Below are positions 52,380-64,000 of a stretch of DNA of 64,000 nt, piece after piece. This stretch comes from Perca fluviatilis (taxonomy: Eukaryota > Chordata > Actinopteri > Perciformes > Percidae), in contig NC_053126.1 of the NCBI RefSeq assembly GCF_010015445.1, positions 7,088,249-7,152,248 of the forward strand. Reading direction: 5' to 3'. A program made the translations under genes and the position numbers. The notes beneath the pieces were generated by a model. It made no database searches and was not told where the DNA came from. It saw nothing but the letters and a program-made list of their open reading frames with translations. Within the stretch, counting starts at the first letter, position 1. Every line of letters starts with the position of its first letter.

Positions 52380-53294
52380 CTCAAGAGATTTACATAGTGT
52401 GCATGTCTAAGGGAGAGATACAGAGAAGTGCTGTAAATGCACTCAACTACAGAGATGTTGCTGATAGCAGGTTTAGAGCCACTACAAAAAATAATAAATC
52501 ATATTGAAATAATTTGTGCTCTACTGAAAGCTTATGAAATCTTGCAAAACGTGTTTGTCTTTATAGCTTGTAACTATTGTTACATTCCATAGACTAAACA
52601 TTTAATTGATTAAAAATAACCATGAGTTGCATCCATACTATTAACAGTCTATGGTTGCAGCCCAGCTACTGACAGGAAACGTAAACAAGCCAATATTTAG
52701 TTTCATCAAGGCTGACATCATCGTGACACATTGTAATTGACTGACCCAATGTTGAGCACTGAAATTAATTTTCAACTGGAAATGTCAAAGTCAGAAACAG
52801 ACCTTTCTGACTTGTTGGTGGTTACCAGTTACATTATAGACATTATATAACTACCCACATCACTGCCTCTTTAAAAAACTACTTACTACTTAACCATACT
52901 TCCAACTTAAACTTCAAAGTATTTGTATAACTTAACTCATGGTAAGGGAATTAAGGTCAAGTAAATATGAAGGGATTTTGGTAAGCACTGTTTGAATAAG
53001 AATACCCTGATGCACTGTTAGTAGCAGTGATCAGATCAGTGATTGTTAGAGAGTATTAAAAAAAAATTGTTAACATGATATCTTCACTGTCAGTGGTCTC
53101 CTCGACTGTCTCATTTACATATTTGGAGAAAAACTATCATACTTTATTATATTCTACTGTCAAACCTGTGCTGATAGGAGGGGTTATAATTAACACAAAT
53201 ACTCTCAAACATACACATCATGTGCACCTCAATGGTACTTCACTCCCACGCAATATCCTCTCTTTGGTTACGCCGCCCACTCACTGCGATGATA

Positions 53295-53430
<136 letters not shown>

Positions 53431-53579
53431 ACCACCCACTCATTCCATGATATCGCTGATTGAATACAGAGTGAGGGTGGAGGGGATACAGGTAGAGATA
53501 GAAATGGTGAGAGCTATGTGCACATTTTGCTTCGAGGCAACTGCTCTTTTGTGTATTATAACTGAAAAATCCCTAAGCA

Positions 53580-53604
53580 ACACACACACACACACACACA
53601 CACA
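53580..53604. repeat. (AC)n microsatellite
   Basis: About 12 units. Confidence 0.95.
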
Positions 53605-55005
53605 AATAGAATATCTCTTTACAAAAATATACTGTGCCAGAAATGAAGTGTGCCCTCCATTTCTCCCTTTGACAAAACTCTTTTCATCCACACCAATAAT
53701 CACCTCGCTCATCCATTTACACATCTGTTTAGTTAAGTACATACTTACTCACGATGGTGGAAATTCAAAAGGAGAGGTGGCACAATCTAATTTCACAAAG
53801 CCAGACCAACCCGTCAACTTTACAGAGGGATAAAAACAGAGATAGTAGTAGTGCTGGAATAACTGAGGCAGATTGGCCCAGGTTACTCCAGTATAGAGGA
53901 GGGATTCTTACACTTCCCATGATGATTATATATGATTCGACATTAAAAATGTTACTTACAGTAAGCACAAGTATTTTCAGTCAAATTTACAGTTATGTAA
54001 ATTAACAAAAGAAAATGTTCTTTTCATGCCGAATGGCACCTGTCAGTGTTATGTTGGAGCAATGTAGCATCTGGTTGAGATGAAATAGTGAAATAGTTCA
54101 AAAACAGAACTTTTTTTACACATACTACAGTATGTTCAATTTGAATTTGCAGCGCGTTTCTGTATTTGATTGTGTTTTCTTATTTTCAGCATTTTTTCCC
54201 CAAATGTCAAATTGGTGAAGATGTTATTGCCATGTTCTTTTCTTTTGTTTGTTGGCATGTGCTTTAAGCTCCCAGGGCCACCATATAACATTGTATAGAG
54301 TGGCAATGTTAGGCTTTCTTTGTAAGCTATAGTTTCTGTTCCATTCGACAATCCCTTAACAAAGCTTTGTAAAAATTCAATCAATTACGATACCCTGGTA
54401 AAAAATGTAGCACCACATCATTTAAATGGAGATAACTTCCTGGAACACTTCCTGTCACATGTCTATAAACGCCTCTCTGTTCTCATTTTCTGTGCCCCAA
54501 CCTCACTCTCCTATATTGTTTCTCCCCGGGGGTCTGCTAAGCCATGAAGCCATGGTAACTTTCTTATGTTCCTTTTGTTTTCTTATGATTCTTATGTAGC
54601 TCTTCCCACACCACAGCCATTATCTTCCTCCTCCATTCCCATCTGCACATTACTAACACATTTTATATTCAATAAGCAATCATTTTTGCATGTCAGTTAA
54701 GGGTGTGGTTCTTGCTAATAAACCCAACATAAAAGCACTAATCATGTAGCATTCAAGATCTGCAGCTCCAAGAGTCAGGTTCTGGTGTTTTGCGTTGAGC
54801 TGAAACTAGTGTCCGTCCAGTTACTGTAGATGTTCCCTGCCTATATACCTCACAAACCCTCCTCCTCCTCCCCCTCCTCCTCCTCCTCCGCTCCCCTGCC
54901 CTCGTTGTGCCCCCAGTTACAGATCTCAGGCTGACTCTGGTGGAGCTGGCACCCTGCCTAATGTGCCTTCATTATTTATAGCATACATTAAATATCCATG
55001 GAATG

Positions 55006-55134
<129 letters not shown>

Positions 55135-56717
55135 TTCTCTGTTCACCTGTTTCTTGTTCTCTTTTCTCATTTCTATCTCTCCCTCTCTCATCAGTCTGTT
55201 ACATCACTGTGGCAGGCTGTGTGGGCTTAGGTTACTCTAGAGGTAAGCAGCCATGTAGTGTTCCTGTAGTCTACCTGTAACACCGACTGAGCATTAAGTT
55301 ACACTACCGGCTGCAGTTAGCACCTCAGGAATCCCTTCTCAGCCAACGGGGAGCTTCTCTTTTCACTGTCAACTTAGTGAGACTGAGGAGGATCAATTAT
55401 GCTGCTGTACAATACGATTTACACAACAATCGTTCAATAATCAGCCTTACAAATGTTTTTAAGTTGATCTTGTTTCTGCAGATAAAGCCAGAGTCACTGG
55501 TAAGTCACTGAAGTGCTCACACTACTATCTCTAATTGTGTGATTTGTTCTACTTCTATGCAAGTGGTAACATGTTGTCATGTCCCAAAAACAATGATTTT
55601 CTCAAGCCTTTTTCCTAGGAAAGAGCATGCCACTGCATGTACAGTCACTTCAGTGGTCCACATGATGTTCTACTTTACATTTAAGGTCCCTACTGTATAT
55701 GTACAATAACAGTAAAAAAATTAATGAAAACAATTAGTTAATTGCAGCTCTAATGATGTTATTCACTAATTGCTTTTCAGGATGTTCAGTTCCTTATCTA
55801 ATCCTTATTCATACGGATGCATGCGAAAGAATAATGTGCAATATTGGAATTTAAATGATACAGTTTGATCATGAGTGTCCTACAGACTGGTATCACTTGA
55901 ATAAGAAACTATAGCTGTATCAATAACCAATGATTTAGACGATCAATTTCAAAGTGTGTTAGCAATCACCAATTTTAGTTGAAATCTTTTTCAGTGCAGT
56001 AGAGCAGTTATACTTGCATGTAGCTTGTGTGTATCTTAAATCCACCACACTTCACAGGCACTAACTACCCCTTGAAACTTGTTTTTGTCAGCTAATAGCT
56101 CTTTGAAGTGTCCCACGTTGTCCCGATGCCTCCCCAACAGTCACATTACATCATTATGTAACAGCTGGCTGTCAATCAATATCATCCTCCCATCAAGCCT
56201 TCTGTATATCAATAGTGTGAAGAGGGGGGCTCAAACTGACAGCACCTACCTCTTACAATTCGACAAGAGTGAATCATCTTACGGTCAGAAAGATGAGAAT
56301 AGATTTTTCTTTTGCTCTTAAACTGAAACAAGTAGCAGTTGATGTTTTCTTTAAGCATAATTTCCATCCTACTAGAGTCAGCATTTATAGTACTGCTGTA
56401 TTTGGGTTGACTTTTCGCAATGGCTGACATAGAATTTAAAAAGTACTACACTGCAAGCAACTTCCCAAATGTCATTAGTTTACCAAGTACTAACTGCTAT
56501 ACATAGTTAACCTTCAGGCTTTTGGATTAATGGAAGGATGATGATTGACTATTTTGAATAATTTTGTTCTTTTGACTTCCCTTCCTTTCATTTCCTGTTC
56601 TCATCTTCTTTTGTTCTACCATCTTCATCTCCTCTCCTCCTTGTTCCAGTATATTCTGTTTATGAAATGTTGGCAGAACACTGTTGTACACAGCCATTTC
56701 CTCTAATGAGCTGCCAA

Positions 56718-56753
56718 TGTGTGTGCGTGTGTGTGTGTATGTGTGTGTGTGTT

Positions 56754-56801
<48 letters not shown>

Positions 56802-56810
56802 TGTGTGTGA
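56718..56810. repeat. (GT)n interrupted microsatellite
   Basis: Several single-base interruptions (C, A, TT). Confidence 0.96.
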
Positions 56811-56986
56811 GATGCAGTGACACGCTGTACAGCGATGTCCCAGATTTAGAAACTGTCAGATTCAGGGGCCAGGTTCAATGCTTTGACACAGGGAGTGGCA
56901 ACGCTCTCTAGTTAGTCAGATTTATTAATGTATAGCTGTAGTAGTACATCACCTATAGTATAGTATTTCACTCACACAAACCCAAA

Positions 56987-57021
56987 CACACACACACACA
57001 CACACACATACACACACACAC
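56987..57021. repeat. (CA)n microsatellite
   Basis: One T interruption; inverted relative to 56718-56810. Confidence 0.95.
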
Positions 57022-57324
57022 TCCGTGTTCCCTGGTTGAATACCCTGCTGCAACTGACTGAGTATCTAACGGTTTGATCAGTGATTGTCTGCATGATGCA
57101 GTATAACAAATTAGCGCCTTGCAGTTGTATGCCTCCCCCAACCAGTCAAGTTGCAGTTTATATCCATGTCTGTCCAGACTCATTTAATATATGTAGTAAA
57201 GATTTTGGTGATTTTGGTATTTTTTGGTGAAAACATGGATGCTTTACATACATCTACATCATACATCATACATCTTCAACCTGTCAGCACAGAAATAGTA
57301 GGATGTTCATTTAATGGATAATCG

Positions 57325-57765
57325 TCGGAATATCCTGCGCCGGATGTCCTTCGCCTTGCAAAACTCTGTTTCGGAAACACAAACTTCGAGCTAGCAAGCT
57401 ATACGCTGAAAATGGCATGTTTCTAAGAAAATTTAGATCGTGCAACAGCAGGCTTGCTTGGTTCTTTCGGAGAATAATTGTTAACATCTACGAAGAATAT
57501 GTTTAAGGATAGGCATTTACTATCTAACTGGCACAATTTAGGACCGATTGTGGCAGGATTGTTGTGGCCAAAGTAACGTTACACACCGAAGTAACGTTAT
57601 TGTTTTATTCAGAAAGGTTTTATTGAAGATTTGGTGGGTTATAAAGTTTAGATACATACAGAATACATACCATCCGTTGTTAGCGCCGCCCAAGTCGATT
57701 GTGATTGGTTTAAAGAAATGAAAACAACCCAGAGTGGTTTCTGCAGAACATTATGATTTCACAGT
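57325..57765 (-). repeat. Unclassified fish interspersed repeat, copy 2 (inverted)
   Basis: On the minus strand it reads CATTTCTTTAAACCAATCAC, AATCGACTTGGGCGGCGCTA, and a distal CCGGCGCAGGATATTCC, matching both ends of the 47217-47590 family. The middle is different or highly diverged. Confidence 0.5.
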
Positions 57766-58069
57766 GAAGTTGACCTTTGGGATATAGAATGACATCACTT
57801 CATCCTTTTATGCTATTAGCCATTTGTGTACAATGTTGTCATATTTAGCGTAGGAACAGTGACCTTGACCTTATACCAAAACCTAATCAGTTCGTCGTTA
57901 AGTTGAACCCATTTCTGTTTAATCCATTTCGTCTAACGTTTCTATTAATCTGCTGAGAAGCCATAATGCTCCCATGATGTGGAAGGCTCTTCCAGGTCTC
58001 ATTTGATTTATACAAACTGTAATGGACAGTGCACTCTGCTTTGGCTACAACAGCCACACTCTACATTAA

Positions 58070-58630
58070 AGCAACACTAGGTAACTTTTCCCGCTTTGGT
58101 CCCCCTACAGGTTGGAAGCGGAATTGTCCATTACGTTACATTATCCAGTTCATTCAAACTACAGATCAGCTACCCGATCTGTCAAACTTGCATAATGTAA
58201 TGTAATGGACAATTCTGCTTCCAACCTGTAGGAGGACAGAAGCGGGAAAAGTTATGTTAGAAAAATTGTGATTTACATTTTTCTGTATTGTTAATATTAA
58301 AACTGTTTGCATAAGAATGCCATATTAAAATGATTACACTCCCAAAAGATAACATGGGGGCCACTAATTTGTCCTTGTCTAGAGCACGGAATGGTCCGAA
58401 GGAAGACAACATTGACTCTTTATTATGACTATAGACTTTGTACCACATTCCACGTTGTATTACAAAAGCTGTTGTAGAGAGCGTTTCGATAGTCATTTCT
58501 GTACTTTGTAGTAAGTGCTGTAACTGACTAATTGTGTTCGCAAGTAAAAATAAACATTGAGAGACTCTTCAGTAGTTCGGTCCAGTCTTTGATAATCTAA
58601 TTATCCTATCCCAAGTTACCTAGTGTTGCT
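58070..58630. mobile_element. TTAA-flanked MITE (561 bp)
   Basis: The left end AGCAACACTAGGTAACTT and right end AAGTTACCTAGTGTTGCT are perfect inverted repeats, flanked by TTAA (58066-58069, 58631-58634). The left 190 bp is itself a palindrome (ACAGGTTGGAAGCGGAATTG against its complement at about 58207-58226). Confidence 0.88.
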
Positions 58631-59109
58631 TTAACAATATTTGCCTTCCTCTGCAAAATGTTGCACAAGTGGGTTACTGTTACGGTTACTATTTGACTGA
58701 CAAAACCAGCTGTTTAATTGCTAATTGAGACAATAGATGATTAGGTTTCACATTGACTGGTATATTGACTGATTGGGTGGGTTCACTGACTGACTGACTG
58801 GGTTCACTGACTTGACTACAAAACGTCTCCATCAGATCTTCTCCCTGACCACGTCCTGGCAGACCTGGCACAGTGTTTAAACAGCGTGGAGAGAGGTCTG
58901 GGCGGGCCAGACTACAGTTTCTGTTTCTTGCTCTTCCTACTGTCTCTGTGAAGAGGAAACATCCTGATGTGTGGGGTGAAAGACTCAAAGAAGAAGCTGA
59001 TGCAACCACAGGAAGACAAGAATAAGACCAAGACGATAAAGAATGAGAAAGCAAGAAGAAAGTCAATAATCTGAACCAAACACACCATTCACCTTGGGCA
59101 CCTCCCATA

Positions 59110-59119
59110 GTGTGTGTGC

Positions 59120-59166
<47 letters not shown>

Positions 59167-59175
59167 CGTGCGTGT
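59110..59175. repeat. (TG)n with TGCG units
   Basis: TG array followed by CGTG variants. Confidence 0.95.
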
Positions 59176-61359
59176 GTGCGTGCACGTCCGTAAGGGCTTA
59201 TATAAGGGGGCTGAACAGCCTACGCCAATGTATAAATACCCACCATGCCGCTGGTGAAGCAGGCCAGAAGGGTCAGGGAGTGAGTCAGCACACCCATATC
59301 ACTCCTCCTCTTTCTCTCTCTCCCTTCCATCAATCCATCCTCTCTTCTTCTTCTCTATTCTCCTCCTCCAGCTCTACATCCATAATGTTTCACGTTGGTA
59401 CAGTGTGTCTTGGGAGAAACACAGAGGATTTCACTTGGCAGGCAAACTATGACCTCTCGTTGGTGATGATCGTAAGAAAACAACAGCCAGTGTAAACAAA
59501 GCAAAGCAAATCAATTACACTTTCACAGAAAGGCCTTTTTAAATTGCAGTTTTTTGATGTCAAGGAACTATTGTTAAAAGCGCTTATGATTTGAGAACTA
59601 CGATTCTATTCATTTTTCTATTCTATCCATAGAGTTTTTTATGTATTTATTTTTTGCGACTGAGAAATCCCTCTGAGAGTCCATCTGCTCTTTAGTGGCC
59701 TTGCTGCGTTTTTAATTTCAGAATCGCCCAGAGCACAGCGCAGGGACGCTTGCTCATTACATTTCACTCCTCTCAGGACACACTGTAAAATAGTTTGTTG
59801 CACCGTCGACTGTTAGCTGCCACTCACAGCTCACATGCAGTATGTTCATTGCTTGTTCATGGTGGAACCACGGTTCACCATTTGCTTACTCTTGTGACAA
59901 AAAAAACAGTTCAGCACATTCATATTCCAGGCATTGCTCTAAAATCTTGTTTTTGATATCCCACATTGATCTTTCTATAGTTAAGCCCCTTTCAGATAGA
60001 GTTTTTGTGTCACTAGCCAGACTTTCCATAAATGATGACCCGTGTGCATTTCGTGTGGAAATGTTTAATCTTGTATCCCTATCGGGTATTCTGTCCGGTA
60101 TCCACTGTGATGCACGCATCCACACATCACTTTAAACAGCAAGGCAATGTAACATTTGATATTATATATTAAATATTGTTTACAGATTGATAAAAAATTG
60201 TTAAAGGAAATCTGCCATTACATCTATTACTACTCAGCCACAGAAAAAGAGCAAAGAGAAAAAAAGAGAAGAAAACTGAACACTTTCCTTCGAAAATGTG
60301 TTAAATATGATAAATAAACATTTGAAATTCTTCAATCATTCTTGTGTGGAATTCAAGTAATTATTTTGTGCAACATTATGAAGATAGAAGGCTATATTCT
60401 ATATTTATTGTTGATTTTAATATGGGTTATTTGTTGAATTTCGAAGAATGTCAAAAATGATGAGCTATTGATACATGAATGGCGGCAATGTGATCATGCT
60501 GAGAATAAAGGGATTGTGATTACTGTATGTCTTCATAAGAAGATACAGTACTTTCTAATAGTGTCGGACCTGCTCATGGCCTGTGACAGCAGTTAATACA
60601 GTATGTTATCCCTCTCAATAGTATACTTACATTCAATTAGGAAAAAAAACAGGAGACACTACAGTCTGTCTGGCTTCACGCTCCGTTCGATTTCAGTTTC
60701 AGCGCTGTGCCAGCGCTGTGAAAGAATTCTGGCACAAGACGATTTTACGTGGTCCAGCTTACACCTCCACCCTTATCCTCTCTCATTCACTCCATCGCTC
60801 TCTCTCTCATTCACTGCATCCCTTTCACCATCTTTCATTCACTCCATCTCCATCCCTCGATTTCTGTCTGTCAGAGCCACAGCCATCCGGCTGCCTCTTT
60901 GTCTTTTTCCTTCCATCCCACTCTCTCCATGTCTGATTCTTTTATCACTTTGAATTCCATTTCCCTCCTCTCTTCATTACTCTCTGTCTCCTTTGTACTA
61001 TCGGTCTGTCTCTAATGCTTCATTTTATTGCACTTGTGCTTTTTGTCAGCATTGCCTTGATTCACACACACGGTTGCAAACTTCCAGACCTGGGAGCTGC
61101 CCAGTGTGTGTACAGTGCCTTGCCTGTTGGCACCTTGATGCAACTTGTTAAGAGTTGAGAGTGTGAAGTGAAGTCCGTCTGTTTCTTCAAATGTGCTGGT
61201 GGAATCAAACTCGCAACCTCAGCCAAATGTGACAAGCAGGGACCGATCATCATCATGTTAATGATGTAAGTACAGTATGGCTGAGTATTGCTTTCATTGT
61301 TTTGATACAATGTCTAAACACTGCCTAAAATTCAGTAACCATTTATTACTCTCTTTGCA

Positions 61360-61640
61360 CAATATCTATTACTCATTGAATATGATCACCACTACTGGGC
61401 AATATCCAAATAATGTCCAATAACCCACACTGCATATCACACTGTATATAAAACCATACTTATTTTTTTCATATGTATATAGTGTCTCAACTGTGCACCT
61501 TACCCCCTCCCCCCACCTTTTTTGCACTTGTTATTTTATTTCATGTTGTTATATTTTTTATGTATATGTTGGCACTGGGAAAGGAGTGGCTTTTAATCTC
61601 ATTGTACATGTGTATAGTGAAAATAAAAGGCATTCTATTG
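61360..61640 (+). mobile_element. Probable LINE 3' UTR
   Basis: TTTGCACTTGTTATTTTATT, then AATCTCATTGTACATGTGTA and GAAAATAAAAGGCATTCTAT, is the usual tail of a fish non-LTR element. There is no ORF. Confidence 0.5.
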
Positions 61641-61859
61641 TACTCACATTGTAGTTAGGATATAGAAAAACTATATCTTATTTTTTTTTAAATGTAAATG
61701 CTATGGATCGCTACAAAAACATTTCTTTATCAAACAGTAGAAGCCAATTCTCAAATCTTAAACACAAGCAGCTGTACAAAACTGACCACACAATGAATAC
61801 CATCTCAGGTGCAGCTAATAATTCATTTAATTATTGATTCAAATTATGCTTAGTCGCAG

Positions 61860-62545
61860 CAGTGATTTGTGCTAAATGCTATCATCAATATGTAACACGC
61901 TCACAATGACAATGCTAGCAGGTGTAGTGGTTACTCTGTTCACTCTCCTAGTTAGGCGTTTTGGCATGCTAACATTTGCAAATTAAAATACAGCTGGGGT
62001 TGTTGGGAATGTATTTAGCTTTGCATGCCTTTGATCATTCAGTTAGCATTGGGCGAGAAAAGAAGCAAGCTTGTGATCTGGAGGTTGTTGGTTCAATCCC
62101 TCAGACTGGCAGGATAAATCTGGGTGGGAAAGAGCCCCTTCCTCATTACCACTACTGAGGTGCCCTTGAGCAAGGCCCTTAACCCAAACTGCTCAGTGGA
62201 GCATCTCAGTGGCCAGCAGATCAGACTGGGGTTGTACTGGACAACTTCTAGATGAGAATGTGTAACTGTGTGAATGTGATCAGGGTGTTCCTGAAAAAAA
62301 AGAGAGAGCCTTGCGCTCAGTGAAATCCCCCCCTGAATAAATAAAAGGTGAAAAAAATAAAAATACAATCAAAGTGTTGGACAGATTAACATTTTGACCT
62401 GATGATAAGGCTACATGAAAAGTCAAGGGATCACCAACGTAATTAGGATCTATCCTCTGGGTACCATGATATTTGTACAAAATATCACCATCAACCATCC
62501 AACAGTTGGAAAGATATTTCAGTCTGAACCAAAACGTTGGACCAA
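61860..62545. repeat. Interspersed repeat interrupted by a SINE
   Basis: The flanks 61860-62045 (GCATGCTAACATTTGCAAAT) and 62370-62545 (GACCTGATGATAAGGC, GATATTTCAGTCTGAACC) are the same family as 40690-41455. A SINE occupies the middle. Confidence 0.6.
62048..62349 (+). mobile_element. tRNA-derived SINE
   Basis: The box B-like TTGGTTCAATCCC is followed by TGAGGTGCCCTTGAGCAAGG, GCCAGCAGATCAGACTGG, GAATGTGTAACTGTGTGAAT and an A-rich CTGAATAAATAAAAGG tail. It is a recognisable fish SINE; I do not recall its formal name. Confidence 0.8.
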
Positions 62546-62593
62546 CCTCATGGGGATGTCCTGAAATTGCTTGCTTTGTCCAACCAACCGCCT

Positions 62594-62806
62594 ACATTAC
62601 ATTACATGTCACTTAGCTGACGCTTTTATCCAAAGTGACTTACAATTGCTATATATATATATATGTCAGAGGTCGCACGCCTCTGGAGTAATTAGGGGTT
62701 AAGTGTCTTGCTAAGGGACACATTAGGTGATGTATCGCAGTGGGAATCGAGCCCAGATCTCCCGCACCAAAGGCATGTGTCATATCCACTGCGCCATCAC
62801 CACCCC
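62594..62806 (-). mobile_element. tRNA-derived SINE on the minus strand
   Basis: On the minus strand it starts GGTGGTGATGGCGCAGTGGA (box A-like), has CTGGGCTCGATTCCC (box B), then GCGTCAGCTAAGTGACATG and an ATGTAATGTAATGT tail. A (TA)n expansion sits at 62651-62665. Confidence 0.82.
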
Positions 62807-62980
62807 AAAACCTAAAGATACTACTACACTACAAAGATACTACAGACACATCTCTGTCTCACAGATGTTCAATATCCAGTCCTACTTGTACAGAAAGAAA
62901 GCTGAATTGAAGCATTTCTAAGAAAAAAGTAATTTACATTAGTAATCTTTCTACCAACAATGGCTGTCTGTTCTTTTTCT

Positions 62981-63030
62981 GTGTGGGTGTGTGTGTGTGT
63001 GTGTATGTGTGTGTGTGTGTGTGTGTGTGT
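62981..63030. repeat. (TG)n microsatellite
   Basis: Two interruptions; inverted pair with 63119. Confidence 0.96.
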
Positions 63031-63118
63031 AGGGCCCTGAGTTTCCTCTCAAAACCAAAGTACATCTACCTCCACAATGTGACCTGAACAGACAACTGCC
63101 GATGTCCATGTCCAGCCA

Positions 63119-63135
63119 AAACACACACACACACG

Positions 63136-63171
<36 letters not shown>
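63119..63171. repeat. (AC)n with GC-rich centre
   Basis: Centre ACGCACGCGCGCAC. Confidence 0.96.
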
Positions 63172-63435
63172 TTCTCTCCCCTGCCCTCCTCCTTCACTCC
63201 CACCACCCTTCACTGCCACTTTCTCTCTCTCTTAACTCCCCCGCAGACAATACCTGCTGTTTTGGTCCAGACAGCAAGAAAAATAAATAATATATAATAA
63301 ATAACTGACGGTAGGAAAGAATACGTTAGAGAATCAGAAAGCAGAAAGCTTTTCACTGCATTTAATTTGCCCAAGAGTATAATCATCATCCTCAACATGC
63401 AGTTTTATCTAATCTACTGATTTAGTCCTTAATTC

Positions 63436-63436
<1 letters not shown>

Positions 63437-63469
<33 letters not shown>
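63437..63469. repeat. (AG)n microsatellite
   Basis: About 15 units. Confidence 0.96.
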
Positions 63470-63898
63470 TGTGGTATGAAGAGGATGAGTTAGAGAGTGT
63501 GGGAGAGAGAGGTCAGAGAGGTGAGAGTGAAGAGCTGCAGATACTGACACGAGAGTCGATGAGACTAACGGGTTGGAATACCAAATAATGAACTAAATAC
63601 AAGTTCACCAAGACCAATAATTGAGGGGATGCTCAATCTCAAACTCCATGTGTCTTGCTGAGGACACTTCGACACATGGAGTTTGAGACTGAGCAACCCA
63701 CCCCGCAATTATTGAAAAACCTGCTCTACCACTGCCGCCCCATTTTCTTTTACTCTGAAGCACTAGTCGCTGTAGAAGCTATTCGCTCTGTCATGAAGAC
63801 ACTTATTAAAACAAAGTCCCATTTTCAGTGGATATTTCATTTATTTTTTATTAATTTATTTAACATGATCGTTGAAGGTGCAATATGTAGCTAAAAAA

Positions 63899-63930
<32 letters not shown>

Positions 63931-63936
63931 TGTGTG

Positions 63937-63980
<44 letters not shown>
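63899..63980. repeat. (AAT)n(TG)n compound microsatellite
   Basis: AAT units to 63930, then TG with one TT break. Confidence 0.97.
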
Positions 63981-63984
<4 letters not shown>

Positions 63985-64000
63985 TTTTTTTGAGGGCAAG

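Noticed and set aside
58689..59108. 139-codon minus-strand open frame
   Set aside because: No domain, PKC similarity or plausible splice context was seen; low-complexity Ser/Leu content suggests chance.
62080..62110. tRNA gene
   Set aside because: Only a box B-like sequence within a SINE; no cloverleaf or intact box A. The same applies to 62740-62806.

Overview
The window is vertebrate genomic DNA, most likely from a ray-finned fish and probably a percomorph. This rests on (i) fish-type interspersed repeats (Tc1 fold-backs, tRNA-derived SINEs, L2/Rex-like LINE 3' ends, TTAA-flanked and Harbinger-type MITEs), (ii) a very high load of dinucleotide microsatellites (about 2.4-2.5 kb of CA/TG arrays by my hand tally, roughly 4% of the window), and (iii) a protein-coding gene whose closest match from memory is vertebrate protein kinase C beta. 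The species cannot be read from the sequence.

One protein-coding gene can be supported. It is on the minus strand and is a conventional protein kinase C, best called prkcb. Thirteen consecutive coding exons run from 51071 down to 5477 (1514 nt, about 504 codons). By comparison with the usual conventional-PKC gene layout they correspond to exons 3-15. Every splice junction has AG/GT signals, the phases agree throughout, and the joined frame is open. In order they encode the end of C1A, the whole C1B zinc finger, the C2 Ca2+/phospholipid domain, the V3 hinge, and the kinase domain from glycine loop to the helix following the P+1 region. Exons 1-2 (pseudosubstrate and start of C1A) should lie right of 64000. 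The last two exons (end of kinase domain and the V5 tail that separates betaI from betaII) should lie left of position 1. I found neither end inside the window.

Layout from right to left in transcript order: 64000-51072 is intron 2; 50989-51071 exon 3; a 12.8-kb intron 3; exon 4 (38063-38174) and exon 5 (37301-37429), separated by 633 bp that contains a MITE; a 9.4-kb intron 5 carrying a CACTG-ended element, a homopolymer-rich stretch and a Harbinger-like element; exon 6 (27758-27914) and exon 7 (26915-27049) forming C2; intron 7 with a truncated LINE inside a diverged tandem duplication; exon 8 (23761-23857); intron 8; exon 9 (19349-19492); a 7.5-kb intron 9 holding a second copy of a piece of intron 10; exon 10 (11625-11798); exon 11 (9629-9720); exon 12 (8466-8528); exon 13 (6644-6782); exon 14 (6146-6226); exon 15 (5477-5584); then at least 5.4 kb of intron 15 with several complete small DNA transposons.

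No second gene, RNA gene, CRISPR array, operon or prokaryote-type system was found. No previously undescribed biological system is evident. The most interesting signals are structural: nested and fold-back transposons with readable target sites, microsatellites pressed against splice sites of the kinase gene, an intragenic segmental duplication, and a hammerhead-like hairpin motif occurring twice.
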